Origin: Acidobacteriota bacterium
GTDB taxonomy: Bacteria > Acidobacteriota > Blastocatellia > RBC074
Reading direction: 5' to 3'
NCBI GenBank assembly: GCA_018268995.1
Contig: JAFDVL010000029.1
Coordinates: forward strand, 111,756 to 175,755
Length of the DNA: 64,000 bases
The notes beneath the pieces were generated by a model. The model was not told where the DNA came from. It saw only the letters and a list, made by a program, of their open reading frames with translations, and did not search any database. A program made the translations under genes and the position numbers. The first letter of the stretch is position 1; each line of letters opens with the position of its first letter. Below are positions 37,837-46,463 of the stretch, one piece after another.

Positions 37837-39354
37837 ATGAATCTTACTGACCTTCTTGCCCTTGCCTTACGCAACCTTCGCCAAGCGAAGTTGCGCACCG
37901 CCTTGACGGTGATGGGCGTGATTGTCGGTGTCGCGGCAATCATCACAATGGTCAGTTTCGGGCTTGGCTTACAAAACAACATCATCACGCAGGCGTTGGC
38001 GCGATTGGAAATTTTCACGACGATTACCGTTTCCGGGATTAACGTAGACGCGTTGCTGGAAATGAACGAAAGCCGCACGCCGTTTGATGACGAAGAGGAA
38101 AAGCAGGCTTCGCCAACACCGAGTGCCAGCCCAAGTCCCAGCCCCAGCGCGACGCCCGAACCGCGACGCCTGTTGGATGACGAAGCGATTGCTGAAATCG
38201 AAAAAATCCCCGGCGTCAAATATGCCGTTCCACAAGTCAATTTTTCCTGTTACCTGCGCTTTGAAAATCGCACGCGGCGGCGCAATTTGAGCGGTGCATT
38301 TGCCAATACCGAACGTATTCCTGGCTTCAAGAAGTTTCTGGCTGGTCAAGGCTTCAGCGGCGATGACGCGCAGGAAATCATCGTGACCGAGGGCTTTGCC
38401 GAAGGGTTCACGCAACCGCGTCGCCAGGTGCGGCGTGGGCCATTTGCCGCGATGGAGAAGCCGGATAAAAGCGATGCCGAGCGTGCCGAAGCTGCCCAAC
38501 AATTGATTGGCAAAGAGGTAATCCTGCTCACATTGAAAGGCAGCGAGGTTGCTCCGTCCAGTGTGTTCGGCATTCCCCTGATGAATCCTCCGGCGGAGGA
38601 AGCCAAAACGCCTGCGACCGAATTCGATCAAAAGTTTGACCGCCACGTTTTTAAAATCGTCGGCGTTCTGCCGAACGAACAGCGCAGCTTCAATCCCTTT
38701 AGTGGGACTGCTGGCAACCTGATTCCGGTCGAGCAGGCGAAACGCTTTGCCGAAACCAATCAGGACCCGATGTCGCAAATGGGCGAAGCGCTGGTTGGCG
38801 ATGCGGGCTATCGGCAAATCGCCGTCCAGGTCGTAGACCCAACAAAGACGCAGGCGGTGCATGCCGAGTTGAAAAAACGCGGCTTCAATGTTTTCCCTTT
38901 GCCAAATCTGGATGAAATCAAACGCGTGTTTTTGTTTGTGAATGGTGCGCTGGCTTTGATTGGAGGCATTGCGCTGTTGGTCGCTTCGTTCGGAATTTCC
39001 AACACGATGATTATGTCCATCCGCGAACGCACGCGCGAAATCGGCATTATGAAAGCGATTGGCGGGTCAGATGCCGAGATCATGAAAATCTTTTTCTTTG
39101 AGGCCTGCCTGATCGGCTTTATGGGCGGATTGTTCGGTGTGCTGATCGGCTGGGCGATTACGAGCATTGCCAACCCAATCGTCAATAAATATGTCGTTCA
39201 ATCTGCAACGACGTACATTCAATTCTTTTCCATCCCGTGGTTCTTGTGGGGCAGCGCGATTTTGTTTGCCATGCTGATTGCGTTACTCGCGGCGTTGTAT
39301 CCGGCCTCGCAGGCGGCGCGCGTTGATCCGATCAAAGCGTTGCGCCACGACTGA
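37837..39354 (+). CDS. MacB/FtsX-type ABC transporter permease
   Basis: 505 residues. N-terminal helix with LRQAKLRTALTVMGVIVGVAA, a long periplasmic MacB core (about 50-370), and three C-terminal helices containing GGIALLVASFGISNTMIMS and IREIG-like RERTREIGIMKAIGGSD, then AALYPASQAARVDPIKALRHD. The periplasmic part has a low-complexity Pro/Ser insert near residues 89-110 (TPSASPSPSPSATPEP) that is not usual for MacB. It works with the ATPase at 36638. It is paralogous to the partial permease at 1-757. Confidence 0.93.
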   Translation: MNLTDLLALALRNLRQAKLRTALTVMGVIVGVAAIITMVSFGLGLQNNIITQALARLEIFTTITVSGINVDALLEMNESRTPFDDEEEKQASPTPSASPSPSPSATPEPRRLLDDEAIAEIEKIPGVKYAVPQVNFSCYLRFENRTRRRNLSGAFANTERIPGFKKFLAGQGFSGDDAQEIIVTEGFAEGFTQPRRQVRRGPFAAMEKPDKSDAERAEAAQQLIGKEVILLTLKGSEVAPSSVFGIPLMNPPAEEAKTPATEFDQKFDRHVFKIVGVLPNEQRSFNPFSGTAGNLIPVEQAKRFAETNQDPMSQMGEALVGDAGYRQIAVQVVDPTKTQAVHAELKKRGFNVFPLPNLDEIKRVFLFVNGALALIGGIALLVASFGISNTMIMSIRERTREIGIMKAIGGSDAEIMKIFFFEACLIGFMGGLFGVLIGWAITSIANPIVNKYVVQSATTYIQFFSIPWFLWGSAILFAMLIALLAALYPASQAARVDPIKALRHD

Positions 39355-39416
39355 TGTATAGCAAACGTCTCGTTTGCTGATGCTTTTAGGAATAGCAAAC
39401 GAGACGTTTGCTGTAC
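39355..39416. repeat. Palindromic repeat of two AGCAAACG hairpins
   Basis: Each half is itself a hairpin (AGCAAACG-tct-CGTTTGCT and AGCAAACG-aga-CGTTTGCT), and the halves are inverted copies of each other, flanked by TGTA and TACA. It begins one base after the permease stop codon, so it may double as a transcript end. Confidence 0.9.
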
Positions 39417-39602
39417 ATTTTTGCTCTGATGGCGTGAACTTACCGCTGGCTCTTGTCTCTGCCTCTGGTTGTTAATACACTCTGCGGCGATTTCCACGAA
39501 ATAACAGGACGAGGTGAGAAAAAGCTACTGGCGCGGGGACAGCGGCTTTTCTAATGCGTGCCCCGCAAATCCTATCCATTCAACTAAGGAGAGAAAAAAG
39601 CT

Positions 39603-40793
39603 ATGGCAACTAATCGCGGCGTGGCCTATCTTGGGCCGGGCAAAGTCGAAGTTCAAAGCATTCCGTATCCCAAACTGGTCAATCCCAACAAGAAAGGGAA
39701 AGCCGAACATGCGGTGATCCTGAAGGTTGTGACAACCAATATTTGCGGCAGCGATCAGCACATGGTGCGTGGTCGGACAACAGCTCCAACTGGCTTGATC
39801 CTCGGTCACGAAATCACGGGCGAGGTCGTTGAAAAAGGACGTGACGTTGAGTTTTTGCAGGTCGGTGACATTTGCTCGGTGCCGTTCAATGTGGCCTGTG
39901 GTCGGTGCCGGAATTGCCGTGGACAGCAAACGGGCATTTGTCTGACGGTAAATCCGGCGCGTCCCGGCGGTGCCTATGGATATGTGGATATGGGCGGCTG
40001 GATCGGCGGACAGGCGGAATATGTGATGGTGCCGTATGCGGATTTCAATTTGCTGAAATTCCCGAATCGCGATCAGGCGCTGGAAAAAATCAAAGACCTC
40101 ACCTGTTTGTCTGACATTTTACCAACAGGCTACCACGGCTGTGTGACGGCAGGCGTTGGCCCCGGCACCGTTGTTTACATCGCAGGCGCAGGGCCGGTGG
40201 GATTGGCCGCAGCGGCTTCGGCGCATTTGCTGGGCGCAGCGTGCGTGATTGTGGGCGATATGATTCCCGCGCGCTTGAAGCAGGCGAAATCGTTTGGCTG
40301 TGAAACGATTGATTTATCCAAGAGCGCATCGCTTGCCGAACAGATCGAACAAATCGTCGGCGTGCCGGAAGTGGATTGCGCAGTGGATGCGGTCGGCTTT
40401 GAAGCGCGCGGTCACGGTGCTGAAGCAAAAGTTGAACGCCCTGCGACCGTGCTGAATTCGATTATGGAAGTGACGCGCGCAGGCGGCAGTCTGGGCATTC
40501 CCGGCTTGTACGTGACGGGTGACCCAGGCGGTGTGGACGATGCTGCAAAGATCGGCAGTTTGAGCATTCGGTTGGGCTTGGGTTGGGCCAAGAGTCACGC
40601 ATTTTTCACGGGCCAAACGCCTGTGTTGAAATACAATCGTCAACTGATGCAGGCAATTTTGTACAATAAAATCAAAGTTGCCAAAGCGGTCAACGTCACA
40701 ATGATTTCCTTGGACGAGGCAGCAAAGGGCTACGCCGATTTCGACAAGGGTGCAGCGCGGAAGTTCGTCATTGATCCACACGGCAGTGTTTAG
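39603..40793 (+). CDS. fdhA: Glutathione-independent formaldehyde dehydrogenase (Zn alcohol dehydrogenase family)
   Basis: 396 residues with AAGGAG upstream of the ATG. Catalytic-zinc ligands lie in NICGSDQHMVRGR and ILGHEITGE, and structural-zinc cysteines in CGRCRNCRGQQTGIC. The Rossmann motif is GAGPVG, and VGDMIPARL follows strand 2. The long insert PARPGGAYGYVDMGGWIGGQ is characteristic of Pseudomonas-type formaldehyde dehydrogenase (dismutase-like), which keeps NAD(H) tightly bound and oxidises formaldehyde to formate without glutathione. It is flanked by palindromes and stands alone; a detoxification role is most likely. Confidence 0.93.
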   Translation: MATNRGVAYLGPGKVEVQSIPYPKLVNPNKKGKAEHAVILKVVTTNICGSDQHMVRGRTTAPTGLILGHEITGEVVEKGRDVEFLQVGDICSVPFNVACGRCRNCRGQQTGICLTVNPARPGGAYGYVDMGGWIGGQAEYVMVPYADFNLLKFPNRDQALEKIKDLTCLSDILPTGYHGCVTAGVGPGTVVYIAGAGPVGLAAAASAHLLGAACVIVGDMIPARLKQAKSFGCETIDLSKSASLAEQIEQIVGVPEVDCAVDAVGFEARGHGAEAKVERPATVLNSIMEVTRAGGSLGIPGLYVTGDPGGVDDAAKIGSLSIRLGLGWAKSHAFFTGQTPVLKYNRQLMQAILYNKIKVAKAVNVTMISLDEAAKGYADFDKGAARKFVIDPHGSV

Positions 40794-40809
40794 GAAGTTG
40801 TTGTTATGT

Positions 40810-40947
40810 AGCATGGAGTACAAGCTTTAGCTTGGTATTACGATGATGGACATAAAAGCCAAGCTAAAGCTTGTACTCCATGCTTACTTTAGCCTTGGCG
40901 TTAGGGTAATGGACATAAAAGCCAAGCTAAAGCTTGTACTCCATGCT
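40810..40947. repeat. 26-bp perfect inverted repeat with a duplicated right arm
   Basis: A left arm at 40810-40835 (AGCATGGAGTACAAGCTTTA..) is a perfect 26-bp inverted match to 40859-40884 and again to 40922-40947. The two right arms lie exactly 63 bases apart, each preceded by GGACATAAAAG, so one half was duplicated in tandem. It occupies the gap between fdhA and the PIG-L gene. Confidence 0.95.
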
Positions 40948-40978
40948 TTTTTCTTAAGAAATCTTCAGGGAGAGAGAA

Positions 40979-41872
40979 ATGAAAAGAATACTAATGTTTT
41001 TGATGTCGCTGATGATTTTATGTTGTCTCTCAACATTCACTTTGGCGCAAGACGGCAAAGCTCGTGTCATCGTGTTTGGCGCGCATCCCGATGATCCTGA
41101 AATCGGTGCGGCGGGCGTGGCTGCGATGTGGGCAGCAAAAGGGCACGAAGTGAAATTGGTGTCTTGTACCAACGGTGACATTGGGCATTGGAAAGAAGCT
41201 GGCGGGCAACTTTATCGTCGCCGCAAAGCCGAAGTCGAACGCGCAGCGAAGCTGATGGGCTACACGGTTGAGCAGATGGATAACCACGATGGCGAACTGG
41301 AACCAACGCTCGAAAATCGCAAGAAAGTCACGCGCCTGATTCGTCAATGGAAGGCTGACATTGTCATCAGCCATCGTCCGAATGATTACCATCCCGATCA
41401 TCGGTACACGGGCGTGCTGGTGCAGGATGCGGCGTATATGGTGACGGTGCCGAACTTCTGTCCCGAAGTCCCGCACCTGACGAAAAATCCAATTTTCCTG
41501 TATTCGGCAGACCGCTTCGACAAGCCGAATCCATTCTCTGCTGACATCATCGTGGATATTGATTCCGTGATGGAAAAGAAGCTGGATGGCTTGCTCGGCA
41601 TGGTGTCGCAGTTTTACGAAGGCGGCGCAAACGGTGATGAGTCGTTGATGAACAAAGACCCGGAGTTCGTGAAGAAGCGTTGGGCCGAGGTTCGTGCTAC
41701 TTGGGTCAATCGGCAGAAAAACATTGCGAATAAATATCGCAAGAACCTCGAAGACTATTATGGCAAAGAGCGCGCGGCGAAAGTCCAGTACGCCGAAGCC
41801 TTCGAGATTTGCGAGTACGGACGCAGACCAGGCAAAGAAGAAATCAAGAAGCTGTTTCCGTTTTTTGATTGA
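40979..41872 (+). CDS. Exported PIG-L/LmbE-family deacetylase
   Basis: 297 residues with GGGAGA upstream. Signal peptide MKRILMFLMSLMILCCLSTF, cut near LAQDG. The zinc motif is FGAHPDDPE near residue 37, with HRPNDYHPDHR supplying the third ligand. The family removes acetyl groups from N-acetylglucosaminides or related amides. Export to the periplasm suggests action on sugar polymers, not on mycothiol- or bacillithiol-type precursors. It stands alone between two palindromes. Confidence 0.9.
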   Translation: MKRILMFLMSLMILCCLSTFTLAQDGKARVIVFGAHPDDPEIGAAGVAAMWAAKGHEVKLVSCTNGDIGHWKEAGGQLYRRRKAEVERAAKLMGYTVEQMDNHDGELEPTLENRKKVTRLIRQWKADIVISHRPNDYHPDHRYTGVLVQDAAYMVTVPNFCPEVPHLTKNPIFLYSADRFDKPNPFSADIIVDIDSVMEKKLDGLLGMVSQFYEGGANGDESLMNKDPEFVKKRWAEVRATWVNRQKNIANKYRKNLEDYYGKERAAKVQYAEAFEICEYGRRPGKEEIKKLFPFFD

Positions 41873-41887
41873 GAGTTGAGGATGGCT

Positions 41888-42006
41888 TTTTCACCACAGA
41901 GACAGGGAGGCAACACAGAGCTTCACAGAGAGGTTGAATGTCTTTAGGGCAGATAACAAAACATCTCTGTGCAACTCTGTGAGACCTCTGCGTCTCTGTG
42001 GTGAAA
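41888..42006. repeat. Palindromic repeat (TTTTCACCACAGAGAC type)
   Basis: Terminal arms TTTTCACCACAGAGAC and GTCTCTGTGGTGAAAA are perfect over 16 bp. Inner CACAGAG words pair with CTCTGTG words. The element fills the gap up to 20 bases before the GNAT start. Confidence 0.93.
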
Positions 42007-42025
42007 ATCGGTTCTTGTGATTTGT

Positions 42026-42535
42026 ATGCCACTTATTCGCCCGGAACAACCCGCTGACCTCGCGGCGATTCACCACGTCGTCACACAGGCGTTCCAACAA
42101 GCGTTCGGCAGCGTTGCGGAAGCAAAACTCGTAGACCAGTTGCGCGCGAATGGCAAAGCCATTGTTTCACTTGTCGCGGTTGAGGGCGAGCAAATCGTCG
42201 GTCACATTTTGTTCAGCGAAGTGACGATTGATGACGCTACGATCATTGGGCTTGCGCCCCTGGCTGTGTTGCCGAGTCATCAAAAACAGGGCATCGGCGC
42301 GCGTCTCACGACCGCAGGCATCGAAGCCTGTCGCAAGGCAGGTTACACTGCAATGGTCGTACTGGGGCATCCCGAATATTATCCGCGCTTCGGTTTTGTT
42401 CCGGCGAGTTGCTTTGGAATCAAGAGCGAATACGATGTCCCCGACGAAGTCTTTATGGCGATGGAATTGACGCCAGGGGCTTTGTCTGGCTGTGCCGGAG
42501 TGGCAAAATATCAGCCGGAGTTTAGTGAAATATGA
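42026..42535 (+). CDS. GNAT-family N-acetyltransferase (YhbS-like)
   Basis: 169 residues from the ATG at 42026 ([15 protein letters not shown]); a TTG at 42017 is less likely. The acetyl-CoA pyrophosphate-binding motif is [14 protein letters not shown], and [13 protein letters not shown] is the typical YhbS-type motif. The acceptor is unknown. The stop overlaps the start of the carboxymuconolactone-decarboxylase-like gene by four bases (ATGA), so the two are translationally coupled. No ribosome site stands out upstream, where the palindrome ends. Confidence 0.88.
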   Translation: MPLIRPEQPADLAAIHHVVTQAFQQAFGSVAEAKLVDQLRANGKAIVSLVAVEGEQIVGHILFSEVTIDDATIIGLAPLAVLPSHQKQGIGARLTTAGIEACRKAGYTAMVVLGHPEYYPRFGFVPASCFGIKSEYDVPDEVFMAMELTPGALSGCAGVAKYQPEFSEI

Positions 42536-43104
42536 ACGACGAAGAGCAAATCAGTTGGTTTCCGGTTCCTGACGAAGAGCAGTTGCCAGAAAATCTGCGC
42601 AAGCTGTTCAGTAAGGCGCGCGAACGAATCGGGTTTGTGCCGAATGTGTTTCGCGTCATGAGCTTTCGGTCTGAACGCCTGAGCGCGTGGTTTGCGCATT
42701 ACAAACAATTGCACGAACCGACCGAGCATTTGAACGCTGCCGAGCGCGAAATGATTGCTGTCGCAGTTTCAATGGCGAATGGTTGTTTGTATTGTCTTAT
42801 TTCGCACGGCGAGGCATTGCGTGAGGCGCTTGGCGACCCTGTCCAGGGCGACCGCATTACCTTGGATTACAAACGCGCAAATCTCAGCCAGAAGATGCTG
42901 GCTGTGCTGGATTACGCCGTAAAATTGACGGTTGAGCCACGCGAATGCTCGACCCATGATATTGAGCATTTGAAAAGCTTTGGCCTCACGACAGAAGAAG
43001 TTTGGGACGTGATTGAAATTGCCGCAATGTACAACTTTACCAATCGGATGGCACACGCAACGGGGATGATGCCGAACCCTGAATATCACGCGATGGCCCG
43101 GTAA
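42532..43104 (+). CDS. Peroxidase-related enzyme, AhpD/carboxymuconolactone-decarboxylase-like
   Basis: 190 residues. The all-helical AhpD-like fold is indicated by the redox motif CLYCLISHG (C-x2-C-x3-H) after [14 protein letters not shown]. The N-terminal [15 protein letters not shown]...[10 protein letters not shown] piece is typical of the uncharacterised peroxidase-related family. It probably reduces peroxides through its cysteine pair in the cytoplasm. It is coupled to the GNAT gene upstream; the S41 protease gene starts 28 bases downstream in the same direction. Confidence 0.9.
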   Translation: MNDEEQISWFPVPDEEQLPENLRKLFSKARERIGFVPNVFRVMSFRSERLSAWFAHYKQLHEPTEHLNAAEREMIAVAVSMANGCLYCLISHGEALREALGDPVQGDRITLDYKRANLSQKMLAVLDYAVKLTVEPRECSTHDIEHLKSFGLTTEEVWDVIEIAAMYNFTNRMAHATGMMPNPEYHAMAR

Positions 43105-43132
43105 TTGGCGACAAAGTTAGAGATGTTCCACC

Positions 43133-44380
43133 ATGAAATTGTTTCGCCCCCCAAATCGTTTTCGCTGGCTGGTCATCAGCGCGATCTTCCTCTCGTGCAT
43201 CGGACTTGCCTCCGCTCAGCCGCTTCTCAAAAACGAAACATCGCCGGAAAAGAATTTGAAGGTCTTCGATGCAATGTGGAACACCGTGAACCGCAAATAT
43301 TACGATGTGAACTTCAATGGAGTTGATTGGGGGGCAGTACGCGAACGTTATCGCCCGTTGGCTGAAAAAGCGGAAAGCCGGGAATCTTTGTTACGCGTGT
43401 TGCGAACGGCGATTGGAGAAATGAAAAGCTCTCATCTCAGTGTCAAACTGGCGGTCACGCGTCGTCACTTTGAGCAGCAGGTCGGGCAAAAATTCAATCG
43501 CAACCAGGATACTTTAGTGCTGACGCTCGGCTTCGAGATAACAGCGATCAACGGTCAATATGTGATTACAGAAGTCACAGAGGACTCTTCAGCGCAAGCG
43601 GCGGGGATTCAGCCCGGATGGGTGCTGACACATCTTAATGGTAAGGCGCTGTCCGCGAATGACTTTGAATGGGGCGGCGAATTCAGTGAAGGCAAGCAGG
43701 TTGCACTGCGTTTTCTGGACAACCAACATCAGGAAAAAAGCGTAACGTTGACCTATCAATGGCTGGTGGAAAAAACAGAGCGTGCCAGCCGCCTGCTGGA
43801 AGGCAATGTGGCACTCATTCGGTTTTCCAGTTTTGCGGGCGGCATAGATAAGTGGTTGGCGCAGGAGCTAAATCAGTATCGCAACGCGCAGGGCGTAATC
43901 CTTGACTTGCGCAGTAATCCCGGTGGATATATGTCAGTGTTGTCTGAATGCCTGACCCCATTTTTTGACCGGGAAATTGTCTTTGGTGAATTCATTGAGC
44001 GGGGGGATAAAGATTACCGGTTGCGCGTCAAGGGCACCAAAAAGAAAGCCTATACGCTTCCGGTGGTGGTGCTGGTAGATCAGCGAAGCAGCAGTTGTTC
44101 GGAAATATTTGCCGCAGCAATGCAGGAAACCGGACGGGGAAAAGTCATCGGGCGAAAAACCGCCGGAGCTGTGCTGGCCAGTGTCTCAGAACGGTTGCCG
44201 GAAGATTTCTGGCTTGATATTGCAATTTGGGATTACAAAACGGCGCGACGGCGGCGGTTAGAAGGCGTCGGTCTTGAACCAGACCTGACTGTACCGCTGA
44301 CGCTGGAAAATATTCGCCAACAGCGGGATGCTGATCTGGAGCGGGCGCTGGAAATTCTCAAGACAAAAGGTACTCAATAA
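43133..44380 (+). CDS. Exported S41 (C-terminal processing) peptidase with PDZ domain
   Basis: 415 residues. The N-terminus (NRFRWLVISAIFLSCIGLASAQ) is a signal peptide. A helical tricorn-core-like part (about 35-105) precedes a PDZ domain with SAQAAGIQPGWVLTHLNG (about 115-200). The S41 catalytic domain (about 215-400) has the Ser-Lys dyad in RSSSCSEIFAAAM and VIGRKTAGAV. These proteases trim periplasmic or envelope proteins. The C-terminal region (GVGLEPDLTVPL) is standard. It follows the GNAT and AhpD-like genes, possibly as a weakly linked third gene. Confidence 0.9.
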   Translation: MKLFRPPNRFRWLVISAIFLSCIGLASAQPLLKNETSPEKNLKVFDAMWNTVNRKYYDVNFNGVDWGAVRERYRPLAEKAESRESLLRVLRTAIGEMKSSHLSVKLAVTRRHFEQQVGQKFNRNQDTLVLTLGFEITAINGQYVITEVTEDSSAQAAGIQPGWVLTHLNGKALSANDFEWGGEFSEGKQVALRFLDNQHQEKSVTLTYQWLVEKTERASRLLEGNVALIRFSSFAGGIDKWLAQELNQYRNAQGVILDLRSNPGGYMSVLSECLTPFFDREIVFGEFIERGDKDYRLRVKGTKKKAYTLPVVVLVDQRSSSCSEIFAAAMQETGRGKVIGRKTAGAVLASVSERLPEDFWLDIAIWDYKTARRRRLEGVGLEPDLTVPLTLENIRQQRDADLERALEILKTKGTQ

Positions 44381-44521
44381 AAACGTCCATCCAACTGTAC
44401 TGACAGATTCCTTACCTAAGCGCCAAAGCGCATATCACGGATCATTGTGAGCCGCATCGTTCGGTGTTAGCATTGATTCAGTTTTACATACATTTGTACA
44501 AAATATCTTCAGGGAGAATTT

Positions 44522-46174
44522 ATGACCAAAGTTTTCAGGGTTGTCCTCGTCGTGACTCTACAGGTCGCGCTGATTACCAGCGCTTTTGCCCAGGCGGTGG
44601 CACCAGAACGCATTGACGCTGAGATCAATGCCAAAATCCGGCAAGAGGGCACGACCAATTCGCAGATCATGCGCACATTGCATTTCTTCACCGACGTGTA
44701 CGGCCCACGACTAACAGGTTCACCGAATCACGAAAACGCGGCCAAATGGGCTGTCAAGCAAATGCAAAGCTGGGGGCTGGAAAACGCCCATCTGGAATCA
44801 TGGGATTTCGGGCATCCAGGGTGGCTCAACGAACGGTTTTCCGCTTTTATGAATGCACCCATCAAGGACAATCTCACTGGTGAAGTCCTAGCCTGGACGC
44901 CGAGCACCAATGGCACTGTCACGGCACAAGCGGTACAAATGACCCTGCCTGAAAGGCCCACGCAGGAAGACCTCAACGCATACTTCAACAGTATGAAAGA
45001 TAAGATCGCTGGTAAGATGGTGTTGGTGGGTAAACCGATTTTTGTGCCTGTCACGATTACCCCTTCCCCGCGCCGCGTAGACGACAAAATGCTCAAAGAC
45101 CAGCTGAGCAATCCGAATGCTGCGGCGTTTGGGCCACGCAATCAACCGCCGCAGCAAGCTGCCACTGACAATCGTCTCAGCCTTGCGCAAATTACGGGGC
45201 AGTTGGATAAGTTTTTGCTTGATAGCAAAGTTGCGGTCAGAGTCAATGATGGCGGGCGCGAGCACGGACAAATTCGTGCCTTCGATAATCGCACCTTTGA
45301 CGTTGCCAAAGTTGTGCCGACGGTCATTTTGCGCAACGAAGATTACGGACGCATCTGGCGCATCCTCAGTGATGGCACGCCGGTCGAATTGGAATTCAAT
45401 GTCGTCAACCGCAGTTATCCCGAAGGCAAAACCTCCTACAACACGATTGCCGAAATTCCCGGCACAGACAAAGCAGATGAAGTCATTATGCTTGGCGGGC
45501 ATCTGGATTCATGGCACGCCGCAACAGGTGCAACCGACAACGCCATCGGCTGCGCAACGATGATGGAAGCCGCACGCATCATCAAAGCGCTGGGACTCAA
45601 GCCTCGCCGGACAATTCGCGTGGCAATGTGGGGCGGGGAAGAGCAGGGCTTGTTGGGTTCACAAGCCTATGTCAAAGAGCATTTTGGTTCAGCGGAAAGT
45701 CCAAAACCGGAATTTGCCAAGTTCGGTGGCTATTTCAATATTGACACTGGGACAGGCCGGGCGCGTGCCTTCAGTGTGTTTGGTCCAGAGTCTGCCGCAG
45801 CGATCCTGCGACAATATGCTGCGCCGTTTGAAGACCTTGGTTTAATGGGTGTCTCCACTTCCAAAAGCCGTTCCCTGGGTGGTTCTGACAATACGTCGTT
45901 TAGTCAGGCGGGCTTGCCCGGCATTGGTTCGCGTCAGGACCCGATTGAATATCAATCCGCCACCTGGCATACCAACTTAGACACGTACGAACGCATTATC
46001 GAAGACGATGCCAAGAAGTCGGCCATTGCCATCGCTTCAGCGGTCTATCATCTGGCCATGCGTGATGAGTTGTTGCCACGGTTCAGCAAAGAAGAAATGC
46101 CACCGTTGCCGCCCGCAAGAGGAACTGCAACACCGACACCGACAACGCCTCCTCCGGCGACGCGTCCAAGATAA
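44522..46174 (+). CDS. Exported M28 aminopeptidase/carboxypeptidase, paralogue A
   Basis: 550 residues with GGGAG upstream and a signal peptide ending near AFAQAV. A protease-associated-like insert precedes the M28 zinc domain: [19 protein letters not shown] provides the first ligands and [12 protein letters not shown] the catalytic and zinc Glu pair; the last His lies in [10 protein letters not shown]. The C-terminus is Pro/Thr-rich ([16 protein letters not shown]). It should release amino acids from peptides in the periplasm or outside. The paralogue at 49803 shares the leader region (ITSSTHG-type [13 protein letters not shown]) and overall order. Confidence 0.93.
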   Translation: MTKVFRVVLVVTLQVALITSAFAQAVAPERIDAEINAKIRQEGTTNSQIMRTLHFFTDVYGPRLTGSPNHENAAKWAVKQMQSWGLENAHLESWDFGHPGWLNERFSAFMNAPIKDNLTGEVLAWTPSTNGTVTAQAVQMTLPERPTQEDLNAYFNSMKDKIAGKMVLVGKPIFVPVTITPSPRRVDDKMLKDQLSNPNAAAFGPRNQPPQQAATDNRLSLAQITGQLDKFLLDSKVAVRVNDGGREHGQIRAFDNRTFDVAKVVPTVILRNEDYGRIWRILSDGTPVELEFNVVNRSYPEGKTSYNTIAEIPGTDKADEVIMLGGHLDSWHAATGATDNAIGCATMMEAARIIKALGLKPRRTIRVAMWGGEEQGLLGSQAYVKEHFGSAESPKPEFAKFGGYFNIDTGTGRARAFSVFGPESAAAILRQYAAPFEDLGLMGVSTSKSRSLGGSDNTSFSQAGLPGIGSRQDPIEYQSATWHTNLDTYERIIEDDAKKSAIAIASAVYHLAMRDELLPRFSKEEMPPLPPARGTATPTPTTPPPATRPR

Positions 46175-46182
46175 TATCGGCC

Positions 46183-46272
46183 ATTCGTCACGGGTCATTT
46201 GTCACTGGATATGCAATTGCTGCCTCTTTGGAAAGCAGTCTGATTTCAAATGACGAATGACCCATGACGAAT
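46183..46272. repeat. Palindromic repeat (ATTCGTCACGGGTCATTTGTC type)
   Basis: ATTCGTCACGGGTCATTTGTCA on the left pairs with TGACGAATGACCCATGACGAAT on the right, with an unpaired centre. It starts 8 bases after the M28 stop. Confidence 0.85.
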
Positions 46273-46339
46273 GACGAATCCCACCTTGCAACACTCTCCT
46301 CCCTGTGTTTAAAATGCCTGCATCCATCCTTAACAAGAA

Positions 46340-46455
46340 GGTTGTTTGCGGAAGTGCCCGCAAAGATTGACAGCAAGCCGGCGAATCCCCACGTGTCTAC
46401 AGGTGTGTCGGAATTGGCTTACTGAGGTTAGGTAGGGCAGGCCGAGAGAGAAGCA
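46340..46455 (+). promoter_or_regulatory. Possible structured RNA leader before the sigma-54 activator
   Basis: Contains a clear hairpin (TTTGCGG-aagtgc-CCGCAAA). A larger stem follows, in which AAGCC and GGCTT enclose a CACGTGT / ACAGGTG hairpin. It then runs through TACTGAGGTTAGG to GCCGAGAGAG. It does not match a riboswitch consensus that I recognise, so only a structured 5' leader is proposed. Confidence 0.3.
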
Positions 46456-46463
46456 AAATCGCT

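Noticed and set aside
40843..41094. Open frame with a repeated MDIKAKLKLVLHA motif
   Set aside because: It is translation of the 63-base duplication in the palindromic repeat (63 is a multiple of three) and overlaps the PIG-L start.
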